A DNA stretch of 64,000 nt from Pseudosporangium ferrugineum (GTDB taxonomy: Bacteria > Actinomycetota > Actinomycetes > Mycobacteriales > Micromonosporaceae), in the NCBI RefSeq assembly GCF_003002065.1, contig NZ_PVZG01000009.1, positions 1 through 64,000 of the forward strand, in the 5' to 3' direction. A model generated the notes under the pieces. It searched no databases, was not told where the DNA came from, and saw only the letters and a program-made list of their open reading frames with translations. Shown here one piece after another: positions 36,416 through 44,724 of the stretch. How positions within the stretch are numbered: position 1 is the stretch's first letter; the number at the start of each line of letters is the position of its first letter. The position numbers and the translations under genes were made by a program.

Positions 36416-36898
36416 GTGCTGTCTTCCACCCCCGTGCGCCGGCTGATGGCCGCGCTCGCCGGCTCCCTCGCCGCCCTGGCAGGCGCCGCGGTGATCGCCA
36501 CCCCGGCCGCCGCCGCCGACGACCCCGACGACGGTCCCATCCTTCTCGAAGAGGTCGTCGGCACCGCGACCTGCAACCCTGACCGTCAGGAATGGACCGT
36601 CGACTGGCTCGTCGGCACCAACGAGTTCACCACCGGCACGATCGTCCGCTGGGAGGTCGTCGGCCTCAACCCGACCAGCACCAGCGGCGCCATCACCCGG
36701 CCCGGCGTCTACATCCTGAGCTCCTCCGCCGGCTGGACGAACCTCATGCGCAAGGGACACAGCGTGATCCCGTGGTCGACGGGCCTGCGATCGGCGACGC
36801 TCAACGTGTGGTTCTACTTCACCGCGACCGGTCAGACGTCCCAGACCCCGTCAACGGGCACGGTGGCCATTCCGGAGGGCTGCGGCCCGACCGCGTGA
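36416..36898 (+). CDS. Small secreted protein
   Basis: 160 residues. The start GTG is set by AGGAG six bases ahead. A Sec signal peptide of ~37 residues (VRRLMAALAGSLAALAGAA ... PAAAA) is followed by a ~120-residue domain rich in Thr, Ser and aromatic residues in beta-strand-like alternation (WTVDWLVGTNEFTTGTIVRWEV). One cysteine is at each end (ATCNP and EGCGP), which could form a single disulfide. I do not recognise the family; an immunoglobulin-like extracellular fold is a guess. Confidence 0.75.
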   Translation: MLSSTPVRRLMAALAGSLAALAGAAVIATPAAAADDPDDGPILLEEVVGTATCNPDRQEWTVDWLVGTNEFTTGTIVRWEVVGLNPTSTSGAITRPGVYILSSSAGWTNLMRKGHSVIPWSTGLRSATLNVWFYFTATGQTSQTPSTGTVAIPEGCGPTA

Positions 36899-36974
36899 GG
36901 CCGCTCCGGGCCGGCCTGGGGGGGTTCCCGCGCTCGCGGTAAGCCATCCTCGCCGTGTTGTGCCGCGGCCGGGC

Positions 36975-37122
36975 GACCGATCGGGCGGGCGGGCATCCGG
37001 CCGATCGGGCGGGCATCCGGCCGATCGGGCGGGCATCCGGCCGATCGGGCGGGCATCCGGCCGATCGCGCGCCCGGCCGATCGGGCGCATGGCCGATCGG
37101 GCGCCTGGCCCGCCCGGCCGAT
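36975..37122. repeat. 20-bp tandem repeat with CGATCG core
   Basis: Units GGCCGATCGGGCGGGCATCC repeat at 20-bp spacing (clear starts near 37001, 37021 and 37041), with degenerate copies before and after. They begin about 75 bp past the stop of the secreted protein. Part of the 583-bp gene-free gap 36899-37481. Confidence 0.85.
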
Positions 37123-37168
37123 CCCGGCTTCCCTGCGGCGACCATCCCACGGGCTCGGGCCGAAGCGG

Positions 37169-37420
37169 GGCTCCCACAACCGCTGCCCGGCCGGAGCGAG
37201 CCTCCCACAAACGTCGGCCGGCCGGAGCGAGCCATCCACAAACGCCGCCCGGCCGGAGCGAGCCATCCACAAACGCCGCCCGGCCGGCGCGAGCCATCCA
37301 CAAACGCCGCCCGGCCGGCGCGAGCCATCCACAAACGCCGCCCGGCCGGAGCGAGCCATCCACAAACGCCGCCCGGCCGGCGCGAGCCATCCACAAACGC
37401 CGGCCGGCTGGAGTGGGCCG
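37169..37420. repeat. 31-bp minisatellite, eight copies
   Basis: Unit starts at 37169, 37200, 37231, 37262, 37293, 37324, 37355 and 37386 with the core GCCATCCACAAACGCCGCCC. Inner copies differ only at an A/C position (GGAGCGA / GGCGCGA). The 31-bp period is not a multiple of three. It stays open in all frames on both strands, which creates long spurious frames. There are no spacers, so it is not CRISPR. Confidence 0.9.
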
Positions 37421-37481
37421 CGCACAGCCGTCGCCCGCCTGGACCGGGTCCGGGCGGGCGACGGGTGGCGGGGTGGTCGGG

Positions 37482-38150
37482 TCAGGGGAACTGCATGCGG
37501 CGCGGGCGCGGGATCACCGGTGGGGGCAGGGGAAGGTCGTCGATGTGGCTCCAGTTGAGCGAGCCGTTGTCGGTGGACTTGATCTCGCCCAGGCAGGCGC
37601 GCAGCAGGCCGAGGTTCGGGGCGCCCGCGAAGCCGGCGATCACCACTTCCGGGGTGGGCTCGATGCGGGCGATCGCCGCGCAGATCTTGGCGACCTCGCG
37701 CTCGTCGACGGCGTCGAGCGGGAGTGGGAACTCGGCCTGGGAGCGACGCCAGGGTGGACCGAAGCGGCCGAGGAGTTCGCGGGCGAGGCGGCCGAACGAG
37801 CGGCCGACCGGCGCGTCCCGCATGGAGTCGCGCGCCGACTGGCCGTAGCACCAGGGGACGACGACGTGCCCGTTGATGACAACGAGCTGATAGACCGATT
37901 TGGGGACACTGATGATCTCGGCGCCGGGGAGGGTGCCCAGGAAGAGCACCAGTTCCTCGTACGGCAGGGGCCAACGCGGGTTGGCGAGGACTCGTTCCGC
38001 GGTCTGCGTCGTCGAGGGGTGTCCGCTGACCTCACGGTCGATCGCCGTGCTCAAGGCCTCGGGAACCCGGGTCCAGAGCTCGGCGGCGACCTTGTCACCG
38101 AACTGTTCGACCACCCACTCGCTAGGACCGACCAGAACGTCTGGACGCAT
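37482..38150 (-). CDS. Hypothetical protein, 222 aa
   Basis: I do not recognise this protein. It starts MRPDVLVGPSEWVVEQFGD and is predicted soluble with mixed alpha/beta composition and no signal or membrane helix. The C-terminus is Pro-rich (LPLPPPVIPRPRR). An internal IINGHVVVPWCYGQSARDSMRD-like part and IAGFAGAPNLGLLRACLGEIK look structured. Codon use is a little less GC-biased than in neighbours. It lies next to a helicase and is preceded by a low-GC region with large palindromes, so it may be an accessory gene. Confidence 0.7.
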   Translation of the reverse strand: MRPDVLVGPSEWVVEQFGDKVAAELWTRVPEALSTAIDREVSGHPSTTQTAERVLANPRWPLPYEELVLFLGTLPGAEIISVPKSVYQLVVINGHVVVPWCYGQSARDSMRDAPVGRSFGRLARELLGRFGPPWRRSQAEFPLPLDAVDEREVAKICAAIARIEPTPEVVIAGFAGAPNLGLLRACLGEIKSTDNGSLNWSHIDDLPLPPPVIPRPRRMQFP

Positions 38151-38314
38151 TCGGTACCACCACCGTCCGTGTCGCTGGCGCTACGTCTGGCTAGAAGAGT
38201 TTCATCTCCGGAGATCGACAGGAAGAGGGTTCGTCCGAGATCTCAGAAACGTTCGTCAATAAAACCCGGCAGGAGGCTCAAACCCTCGCGGCGACGCTGG
38301 AGCAGCAGGTCCGA

Positions 38315-38378
38315 GACTCGTGAACATGCAACTTGCACGGCGAACCGCACGTGCAAGTTGCATGTCGGCTCACGAGTC
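38315..38378. repeat. Nested palindrome: long inverted repeat made of two TGCAA(C/G)TTGCA boxes
   Basis: Arm 38315-38339 pairs with 38350-38378 over 25 bases (9 + 16) with a 4-base bulge and a 10-base loop. Inside each arm is an 11-bp palindrome TGCAAcTTGCA (38327-38337) or TGCAAgTTGCA (38352-38362), centres 25 bp apart. The structure could be a tall RNA hairpin or a pair of operator sites; the spacing is near 2.4 helical turns. About 165 bp upstream of the 222-aa gene start. Confidence 0.75.
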
Positions 38379-38558
38379 AGTCCTCTATTTGACAGTCAAT
38401 CGCGTCCATATTTCGAGCTCATGACAGCGATGCGAACATCACCGAAAGGTGATCACGGCCACCGAAGTTGGCACGGTCTCAAGTTGCCGGTGCGGAGGCT
38501 GTCGGCGTACAAAAGCTTGCAGTGGAAAGGAATCTCCTAATCGGACGGACGCGCCTTT

Positions 38559-38630
38559 CGGTCTGACGCTTCCGCGAAAAGCACGCCCCTCGGCTCGGTC
38601 TGACGCTTCGGCGAAAAACACACCCCTCGG
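38559..38630. repeat. Two 35-bp direct repeats
   Basis: Copies at 38559-38593 and 38596-38630, both starting CGGTCTGACGCTTC and ending CCCCTCGG, differing at about four positions. Each contains a GCGAAAA stretch. Possible binding-site duplication or insertion relic. Confidence 0.65.
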
Positions 38631-38815
38631 CGGAATCGACGTCCGGCTCCACGGCAGCGCCGGCGAGGCGCGCGAAACTCGCTACGCCCCCGTCGAGGTC
38701 ACCCGGAGCGACCCGGACCGGCGATCGGACGGCGCGCGGGTCGATGCTGCGAGGTGCGACGGCGTTAAGTCGACCACGCCGCCCAGCCGAGCCAGGCCGG
38801 TTCGGTGGGGCGGGG

Positions 38816-40150
38816 TCAGGTGGGGCGGGAGAGGTGGGCGAGCATGGCCTGGTTGGCTTCCCAGCCGTCGGGGAACTTGACCGGCACGCCGAGGTGGACC
38901 GGTTCCGTCGAGGGGTGGGCGTCCAGGAGCTCGGCGATGCCGGCGCGGGCCACCACCACGCACGCGTGACGGTGGCGGGAGGTCAGGACGCAGAGGCGGC
39001 CCGATTCGAGGTGGAAGGCGGTCGCGTCCTGGCGGCCGGAGAGTGGGTGGAGGACCACCGTCAGGTCGTACTCGCGGCCCTGGAGTCTGTTGGCGGTGTC
39101 GACCGTCACGTCCGCGGCCTCGGGTGGGAGGCAGGAGCGGATCGCCGCGACCTGGTCCCGGTGGGCCGCGCCGATGGCGATGCGGTCGGCGGTGAGCGGG
39201 GTTGTTCCGGCCTCGGAGATCGCGGTGCCGTTTCGGGCCAAGGCTCGGGCGGCGAGACCGGCGCAGGCCGCGGCGGCCTCGGCATCCGTACGGACGGTGA
39301 ACCGCGCCGGCAGCTCGTGGAGGCCCCAACCGGTGGCCGCCGCCGTGTCGAGCACGTCGTCTAGGGGTGAGCCGCCCGGCTCCGGGAAGGTCAGCGTGCG
39401 GTCGCCGGGGCCGGTGCCGGAGCGGAAGCCGGTGAACGGGTAGAACGCCTCGGCCACCACGGGCGCCGCGGAGGCGGGGAGCCGCCACGACACGGGTAGC
39501 CGGTGTACGGGCAGATCGGGGTTGTGTCGCAGCAGGACCGCCACCGCGCTCTGCGTCGGATCCCAGGAGAGGCCGGTCCAGCGGTCCACCTCCACCGTGG
39601 AGAACGGGTCGAGCTGGCCCGGATCGCCGACGAAGAGCGCCCGCTCGAACCGCGGTGCCACGCGGAGCAGGGCGTCGGAGCGCATCTGGTACGCCTCGTC
39701 CACGATCGCCCACGGCCACGTGCCGTCGGTGACGGTCGCCCACTTGGCGGCGGTGCCGATCGTCACCGGAGCCCCGCCCAGGTCGGCCACCTTGGCGGCG
39801 ACCCGGCACGACGGATGGGAGCGGACGCGCTCGGTCGCGGCGTAGTCCACCGCCGACAGCCGGCCCACCCCGAGCTCGGGCGAGGCCACGCCGAGACGGG
39901 CGATCAGGTCGTCCACCTGCTCGTTGGTCTGCGCCACGATCATCAACGGGGTGCCGGTCGCGGCCAGCACCCCGGCGGCCTTGACCACGAGGGTGCTCTT
40001 GCCGGCGCCGGGCGGCGAGTCGACGACGACGCCCCGGTGCTGCGACGTCGCCAGGTCGTGCAGGACGGCGTCGACGACCCGGGTGGCCTCGGCGGCGGGA
40101 CTCTCCAGCGATGCGGTCACGGCGACCACCGTATCCGGCACCTCCGACAC
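38816..40150 (-). CDS. SF1-type AAA ATPase/helicase
   Basis: 444 residues. Walker A VDSPPGAGKSTLVVKAA (~45-60), VTIGTAAKWATV as motif Ia/Ib region, Walker B AIVDEAYQMRSDAL, motif III FVGDPGQLDPF and a C-terminal motif near TVDTANRLQGREYDLTVVLHPL and LCVLTSRHRHACVVVA. It resembles the compact SF1 helicases of the Upf1/DNA2 kind. Start uncertain: GTG at 40150 is the longest, but GGAGG sits 11 bases before the GTG at 40129. DNA or RNA unwinding is inferred. Neighbours are unknown or nucleic-acid-related. Confidence 0.85.
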   Translation of the reverse strand: MSEVPDTVVAVTASLESPAAEATRVVDAVLHDLATSQHRGVVVDSPPGAGKSTLVVKAAGVLAATGTPLMIVAQTNEQVDDLIARLGVASPELGVGRLSAVDYAATERVRSHPSCRVAAKVADLGGAPVTIGTAAKWATVTDGTWPWAIVDEAYQMRSDALLRVAPRFERALFVGDPGQLDPFSTVEVDRWTGLSWDPTQSAVAVLLRHNPDLPVHRLPVSWRLPASAAPVVAEAFYPFTGFRSGTGPGDRTLTFPEPGGSPLDDVLDTAAATGWGLHELPARFTVRTDAEAAAACAGLAARALARNGTAISEAGTTPLTADRIAIGAAHRDQVAAIRSCLPPEAADVTVDTANRLQGREYDLTVVLHPLSGRQDATAFHLESGRLCVLTSRHRHACVVVARAGIAELLDAHPSTEPVHLGVPVKFPDGWEANQAMLAHLSRPT

Positions 40151-40234
40151 AATCCGGGAGACGCAAGTTCACCTGAAGTGAGGAATGGACTCTGCATCCG
40201 CACGGGGCCGAGATCTTTCGCTACTTTGAGTGAA

Positions 40235-40326
40235 TGAACCTTTTTCCACCTGGCATCGAGCCCGATGGTGCCAGGCCGTCGACCAGCGGCGGGCACAGCC
40301 GGCCCCGCCACGTCGAAAAAGGTTCA
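40235..40326. promoter_or_regulatory. 12-bp inverted repeat in the leader of the beta-family gene
   Basis: TGAACCTTTTTC (40235-40246) pairs exactly with GAAAAAGGTTCA (40315-40326), enclosing ~68 bases that include a second stem, CCTGGC...GCCAGG. It lies between likely promoter and the chosen GTG start, so it may form a structured 5' leader. An alternative is that the enclosed 68 bp were inserted between the arms. Confidence 0.45.
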
Positions 40327-40365
40327 AGGACTGTATTCACGGGACCCGAGGTCACGGAGGACGGT

Positions 40366-41361
40366 GTGTACCGCCCCATCCTGCGCCCTCGCCGGGGCGA
40401 GATGGCCGCCCTGCACCACCTCGACCCGGCCACGGCCCGCCGGGTGACCCCGATCGTCGAGGTCACCCCCGCGGAACGGCTGCCTCCGCTGGTGCGGCAG
40501 CTCCCACCCCGTACGGGCGCGATCGCCGTGGACCTCGGTGCCGTGCCGGATCCCCCGAGTCCGCTGGTGTCACCGCCGCTGGACCTCGCCGAGGAGCTGG
40601 CGGAACTGGGCGTGGCCATGTTGCCGGTGCTCAGGGCGTACGACAGCCGTCGCCGCCTGGTGGAGCACGGCCTCGCCGCTCGCATGCACCTGATGCGGGC
40701 GGTTCTTCGTCTTCAGCCGCACGTCGACGCGCACAACGCGGCGGCGGCGACCGTGACCACCGCCCGCATGCTCGCCACCGCGGGACTCGAGGCGGAACGC
40801 GTCGACCTCGTCATCGACCTCGCCGAGACGGCCTGCGCGGCCCACGCGGACCGCTTCGAGGAACGCGCCCGGCACGTCCTGCGCTGGGCCCGCTCGACGC
40901 CGTGGCGCTCGGTCACGGTCGCGGCCGGAGCCATGCCGCCCAACCTGGACGGCCTGCCCACGGACAGGCCGGTCACCGTCGGACGCCTCGACGCGCAGGT
41001 GCTGGCCCGGCTGAGCGAGCCGGGCGTCGGCTACGGCGACTACGGCGTGACCTCCCCGGTACGCCGCAACGGCGTCAGCCACCGCCAGCTCCCGACCCTG
41101 CGCTACACCGCGGACCACGACTGGTGGATCTACCGCTGGGCCCGCCGGGGTGGCCGCAGCGACGACCGCTGCCACGACCTGTGCCGCACCCTCGTCGATT
41201 CCCCGCACTGGCCGTCCGCCGGCGCCCGGTTCTCCTGGGGCGACGCGGAGATCGCCCGCCGTGCCCGCAGCGCGCGGGGCGGCGGCAGCTCGGCCAGCTG
41301 GATCGCCTGGAGCACGTCACACCACATCGCCCACGTCCTGCGGACGCTCACGCCGACCTGA
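40366..41361 (+). CDS. Beta-family protein (T4 beta-protein-like)
   Basis: 331 residues from the GTG at 40366, chosen because GGAGG precedes it by five bases and the family begins YRPILRPRRGEMAAL. A longer frame starting at 40234 would translate the structured leader and looks less natural. Landmarks are VTPIVEVTP near 30, AVDLGAV, PVLRAYDS, LVIDLAE (~160) and YGDYGVTSP, with HDWWIYRW near the end, as in the family named after a phage beta protein. These proteins often sit among phage-defence or mobile genes, role unknown. Converges with the next gene, 9 bp apart. Confidence 0.75.
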   Translation: MYRPILRPRRGEMAALHHLDPATARRVTPIVEVTPAERLPPLVRQLPPRTGAIAVDLGAVPDPPSPLVSPPLDLAEELAELGVAMLPVLRAYDSRRRLVEHGLAARMHLMRAVLRLQPHVDAHNAAAATVTTARMLATAGLEAERVDLVIDLAETACAAHADRFEERARHVLRWARSTPWRSVTVAAGAMPPNLDGLPTDRPVTVGRLDAQVLARLSEPGVGYGDYGVTSPVRRNGVSHRQLPTLRYTADHDWWIYRWARRGGRSDDRCHDLCRTLVDSPHWPSAGARFSWGDAEIARRARSARGGGSSASWIAWSTSHHIAHVLRTLTPT

Positions 41362-41370
41362 TCCCCGCGA

Positions 41371-42462
41371 TCACCTCACCTTCCACGCGGCCACGACGTC
41401 CATCAGGGGATAGACGAAGACGATGTCGCCCTTCGCGCTGGGCACATCGAAGACGACCGACGAGGTGTACGTCCGCCCGGCCGACAGCCGCCGGAAGAAC
41501 CCGCCGTAGTTCCGCCCGTCGCACCCGCTCCCGCCGACCGAGGGCAGCCACTCCCCGTTCGGTTTCTGGAAGCGGAAGGCGTACTCGCTGACCTCCGGCT
41601 CGCCCTGCAGCACCTTGAGCTTGAGCTCGACCGGAAGATAGCCGCCCTCCTCCGGCTTCACCGCATACGCATCACAGCCGCCCTTGCGGAACTTGCCCGC
41701 CTTGACGGTGATCCTGAACCGGGCATCACCCTCCCCCTGCACCACGAACGACTGCCCGTTGGCCAACTGCTGCGGCCCGAACCGCGCCCGCAACGGCACC
41801 GACGGCCGGGCGGACCCGGGCGACACCGGCGCGGCGGCCGGCGGACGTGCCAAGGGCCGGCTCTGGGACGGGTAGGTCCGAGGATCGGCGACGGTGGTGC
41901 CGGGCTCCCCGCCGTACGCCTTGAACGCGAGGTAGAAGACGGCGACCGTGCCGGCCAGCAGCAGAGCCAGACCACCGGCGAAGTAGGCGGTGATCAGCCG
42001 GGACGAGAGCCGTCCCGTGCCGCGACCGATGCGGACCGGCTTGACCGGGCCCGGCGGGGGCACGGCGGCGGCCGGAACCGTTTCGAGGTGCGCGGGGTCC
42101 TGGGAGGTCCAGTGCGGGCTCGCCGGAGCGGGACCCGCCGGCTCCGGATGCAGCCATCCCTGGTCCTCCGCGGCCAGGCCCGGCCACGGCTGCGCCCGGC
42201 TCTCGCCCGCGTCGCCCCGCGCAGCGGGCGGGTCCTCGCGGGCGCCACCTGCGGGGCGGACCTCCGGCTCGCGTGATCCGTCGTCCTTCCCGGACGCCGA
42301 ATCGTCCGCGGCGGCTCCCGGCCGTTCCTCTTCCGGGCTCATGTCCGGCTCCGCCGCCCGGTCACCGTCGCCCGGATGCGCGAGCATGGTGTCGTCGGGC
42401 GGGGGCACCGGCTCGTAGCTCTCGACCGGAGGTACGGCGTCGGCGGGGGGCTCCTTCGTCAC
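41371..42462 (-). CDS. Single-pass membrane protein with a C-terminal extracellular domain
   Basis: 363 residues. The first ~140 residues are an acidic, Pro/Ala/Glu-rich disordered cytoplasmic tail. One helix at ~160-180 (LITAYFAGGLALLLAGTVAVFYLAF) anchors it. The extracellular part (~225-363) has NGQSFVVQGEGDARFRITVKAG and resembles the telokin-like DUF4352 fold, with two cysteines (GGCDAY, SGCDGR) that could pair. GTG start. Such proteins sense or bind outside the cell; specific role unknown. Confidence 0.8.
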   Translation of the reverse strand: MTKEPPADAVPPVESYEPVPPPDDTMLAHPGDGDRAAEPDMSPEEERPGAAADDSASGKDDGSREPEVRPAGGAREDPPAARGDAGESRAQPWPGLAAEDQGWLHPEPAGPAPASPHWTSQDPAHLETVPAAAVPPPGPVKPVRIGRGTGRLSSRLITAYFAGGLALLLAGTVAVFYLAFKAYGGEPGTTVADPRTYPSQSRPLARPPAAAPVSPGSARPSVPLRARFGPQQLANGQSFVVQGEGDARFRITVKAGKFRKGGCDAYAVKPEEGGYLPVELKLKVLQGEPEVSEYAFRFQKPNGEWLPSVGGSGCDGRNYGGFFRRLSAGRTYTSSVVFDVPSAKGDIVFVYPLMDVVAAWKVR

Positions 42463-42599
42463 GGCGGCGGCTCACCTCGATCACGGTCGGCGGGGGCCCG
42501 GACGGGTCGCCGGGTCTGCGGTTGCGAGGCAGCATAAGCGGCATCGACGAACGGCGCTGACCCCCCTGTGGACAAGCTGCGGGACGCTCGCTCACCTCG

Positions 42600-42605
42600 T
42601 ACACT
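42600..42605 (+). promoter_or_regulatory. -10 element of a probable leaderless promoter
   Basis: TACACT lies 7 bases before the ATG of the primase-like gene, where no ribosome binding site can be found. This spacing places transcription start at or next to the ATG, the standard pattern for leaderless mRNAs in actinobacteria. Confidence 0.55.
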
Positions 42606-42612
42606 TGTTCGA

Positions 42613-43914
42613 ATGATGCTCGATGCTGCCCTCGCCTACGCCCGGCACGGGATCCCGGTCCTGCCGGTCCACACCCCCGGCCGCGACGGCGCATGCTCGT
42701 GCGGCAGGGCGGACTGCGACCGCCCGGGCAAGCATCCCCGCCTGCGGCGCGGCCTCACCGACGCGACGGTCGACCCCCGCCGGATCGAGATGTGGTGGTC
42801 ACGCTGGCCGGAAGCCAACATCGGCTTGCGTACGGGCATAGTCATGGACGTCGCCGACGTCGACTCCGCGGCCGGCTGGCACGGCCTGCGTCACCTCCTC
42901 GACGGCACCCTGCCGGCCGGCCCCCAGGTCCGCACGGGCGGCGGCGGCTGGCACTTCTGGTTCACCCCGCTCGGGTACGGCAACCGCGTCCACCTCCTGC
43001 CGGGCGTCGACTGGCGCGGCACGGGCGGATACGTGGTGGCGCCACCGTCCCGGCACGCCGAAGGCACCTTCTATTACTGGGTGGTGCGGCCGACCGCCGA
43101 TCCACCACAGGCGCCGGAGCCGCTGCGAGGCCTGATAGCGGGCCCGGATCCGCCGTCCACGGGCGGACGAGGGTTCGACCCGGCCACGATCCCGCCCCCG
43201 GAGAGCGACGCGGCGGCGAGCCCGCATCCGGGGCGCTACTGGGCGGCGAGCCCGCATCCGGAGCGCGGCGCGGCGCCGAGCCCGTATCCCGAGCGTGGCG
43301 CGGTGGCGAGCCCGTGTCCCGAGCGTGGTGCGGTGGCGAGCCCGCACCCCGAGCGCGGCGCGGTGGCGAGCCCGCGTCCGGAGCGCGGGGCGGCGCCGGA
43401 GAACTCGCATTCCCAGGGCTGTGCGGCGGCGGCGATTCTGCATCCCGAACGCTATGCGGCGGCGGCGCTCGAGGCGGAGACCGACCGGGTCGCGCACGCG
43501 GTCGTCGGCACTCGCAACGACACCCTGAACCGGGCCGCCTTCGCCCTCGGCCGGCTGGTGGGGGCGGGCCTGCTCGATGCCTCCGCCGTCGGGCGCGAGC
43601 TGACGGCCGCGGGTGCCTGGGCCGGGCTCGGGCGCACGGAGACGATCAGGACCATCCGCTCGGGACTGAACGCCGGCCGCCGCTCACCGCTCCCACTCGA
43701 GTCGAGGAGGCCGCACACCGCCCGCAGCCCGTCACTCCCGCCCGAGCCCGGGAGCCCACACACCGGCCGCCACCCACCGCCTCCGCACGAGCCCGGGAGG
43801 CCGTCGGCCGGCCTGCGCTCGCCGCTCGCGGAGGAGGCCGGCAGGGCGCGGGTCGGCGAGCGGGGCGGGGCTTCGCAACGAGTTCGAGACATCGATCCGC
43901 ATCGGGTGGCGTGA
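42613..43914 (+). CDS. Primase-polymerase (Prim-Pol) domain protein with decapeptide repeats
   Basis: 434 residues. The first ~185 are a bifunctional primase/polymerase domain: LAYARHGIPVLPVHTPG, CSCGRADCDRPGKHPR, MWWSRWPEANIGLRTG, the metal motif VMDVADVDS, GGGGWHFWF and WRGTGGYVVAPPS. These make or extend primers in plasmid and phage replication, though stand-alone chromosomal copies are common in actinomycetes. Then come eight copies of a ten-residue unit (A-S-P-H-P-E-R-G-A-V), a helical domain (~290-360), and a Pro/Arg-rich tail. No helicase domain is attached. Apparently leaderless. Confidence 0.88.
   Translation: MMLDAALAYARHGIPVLPVHTPGRDGACSCGRADCDRPGKHPRLRRGLTDATVDPRRIEMWWSRWPEANIGLRTGIVMDVADVDSAAGWHGLRHLLDGTLPAGPQVRTGGGGWHFWFTPLGYGNRVHLLPGVDWRGTGGYVVAPPSRHAEGTFYYWVVRPTADPPQAPEPLRGLIAGPDPPSTGGRGFDPATIPPPESDAAASPHPGRYWAASPHPERGAAPSPYPERGAVASPCPERGAVASPHPERGAVASPRPERGAAPENSHSQGCAAAAILHPERYAAAALEAETDRVAHAVVGTRNDTLNRAAFALGRLVGAGLLDASAVGRELTAAGAWAGLGRTETIRTIRSGLNAGRRSPLPLESRRPHTARSPSLPPEPGSPHTGRHPPPPHEPGRPSAGLRSPLAEEAGRARVGERGGASQRVRDIDPHRVA
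43213..43410 (+). repeat. 30-bp coding repeat inside the Prim-Pol gene
   Basis: Units of 30 bp keep the frame and give a ten-residue repeat ASPHPERGAV with changes at the fifth and last positions. About seven units. This lies between the catalytic domain and the C-terminal helical domain, and acts as a flexible linker. Confidence 0.85.
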
Positions 43915-43941
43915 TACGGACAATACGGCAGGATAGTGAGC

Positions 43942-44622
43942 GTGACCTATGAACAGACGCCGAAACCGTACGAGGTGGAAATTGGCGTGGCCGCCGGGCG
44001 GGATGCGGTGTGGGAGGCGTTCACCCGGCCCGCCGTTCTGCGACGGTGGTTCGGGTGGGATTACGACGGGCTGGACGGCGAGATCCGCCAGATCTTCGTC
44101 GACGCGGCGATCGCGCTCGCCCCCGGGCAGATGGGGTGGCCCGACGGGTCCTATGTGGAGGTGACCGGGGACAGCAACCGCTCGACCGTGCGCGCGGTCC
44201 GGGAGGGGACGTCGTCCAGTGGCGCCGACCGGTACGACGCCATCGAGGAGGGCTGGCGTTCCTTTCTCGTGCAGTTGCGCCACCTGCTGGAAGAGAAGCC
44301 CCGGGGTGCGCGCCGGACGATCTACCTGACCGGCGCGACGACCGGGCGTCAGGCGCTCGACCTCGCCGCGGGTGACGGTGGCGGCGCCCCGCAGCGGGCC
44401 GGCACGCGGGTCGCGTGGCTGGTCGACCCGGACGAGCACCTCATCGTGATCGCCGGCCGGGAGCCGCTGGACAGCCCCGCCGTGGGCCCGATGGAGGTGA
44501 CCGTGTCCACGTATGGACTGGACGACGCCGCCTTCGAGGTGGTGCGCAAGCGATGGGAGGAACGCTGGGCGCCGCTTGCACGAGGAGCCAAGGTCACGAC
44601 TGCCGACACGCCCGCTCCCTGA
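43942..44622 (+). CDS. SRPBCC/AHSA1-like protein
   Basis: 226 residues. The fold is the START/AHSA1 type: EIGVAAGRDAVWEAFTRPAVLRRWFGWDYDGLDGEIRQIF is the usual opening, and WEAF/RWFGW are its signature. A second half (~100-226) continues with alternating beta/helical segments. These proteins bind hydrophobic ligands or act as Hsp90 co-chaperones. Two GTG starts 6 bp apart compete; the second has CAGGA eight bases ahead and is preferred. A 446-bp repeat-filled gap separates it from the phosphatase gene. Confidence 0.8.
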   Translation: MTYEQTPKPYEVEIGVAAGRDAVWEAFTRPAVLRRWFGWDYDGLDGEIRQIFVDAAIALAPGQMGWPDGSYVEVTGDSNRSTVRAVREGTSSSGADRYDAIEEGWRSFLVQLRHLLEEKPRGARRTIYLTGATTGRQALDLAAGDGGGAPQRAGTRVAWLVDPDEHLIVIAGREPLDSPAVGPMEVTVSTYGLDDAAFEVVRKRWEERWAPLARGAKVTTADTPAP

Positions 44623-44724
44623 CACCCGCGGACCCGAGAGGGCGAGCGGCCCAGGAATGGGATCGGCCGGGCAGGGCCGGAGCAAGCCACGCCAAGACCC
44701 GCCAACGGCAGACGCCCGGCGGCA

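Larger units (their letters stand above)
38151..38815. other. 665-bp low-GC intergenic region
   Basis: No credible gene. Distinctly richer in A/T than its surroundings (for example 38380-38540), with one large nested palindrome and a pair of 35-bp direct repeats described separately. It forms the upstream region of the 222-aa gene and the downstream region of the SF1 ATPase gene. Confidence 0.6.

Noticed and set aside
36899..37481. CRISPR-like array of repeats
   Set aside because: The units follow directly on each other at 20 and 31 bp with no unique spacers and no cas genes nearby, so this is a minisatellite.
38315..38378. Ordinary rho-independent terminator for the upstream ATPase gene
   Set aside because: It is over 400 bp from that gene's stop, has no T-run, and each arm contains its own palindrome, which a terminator does not need.
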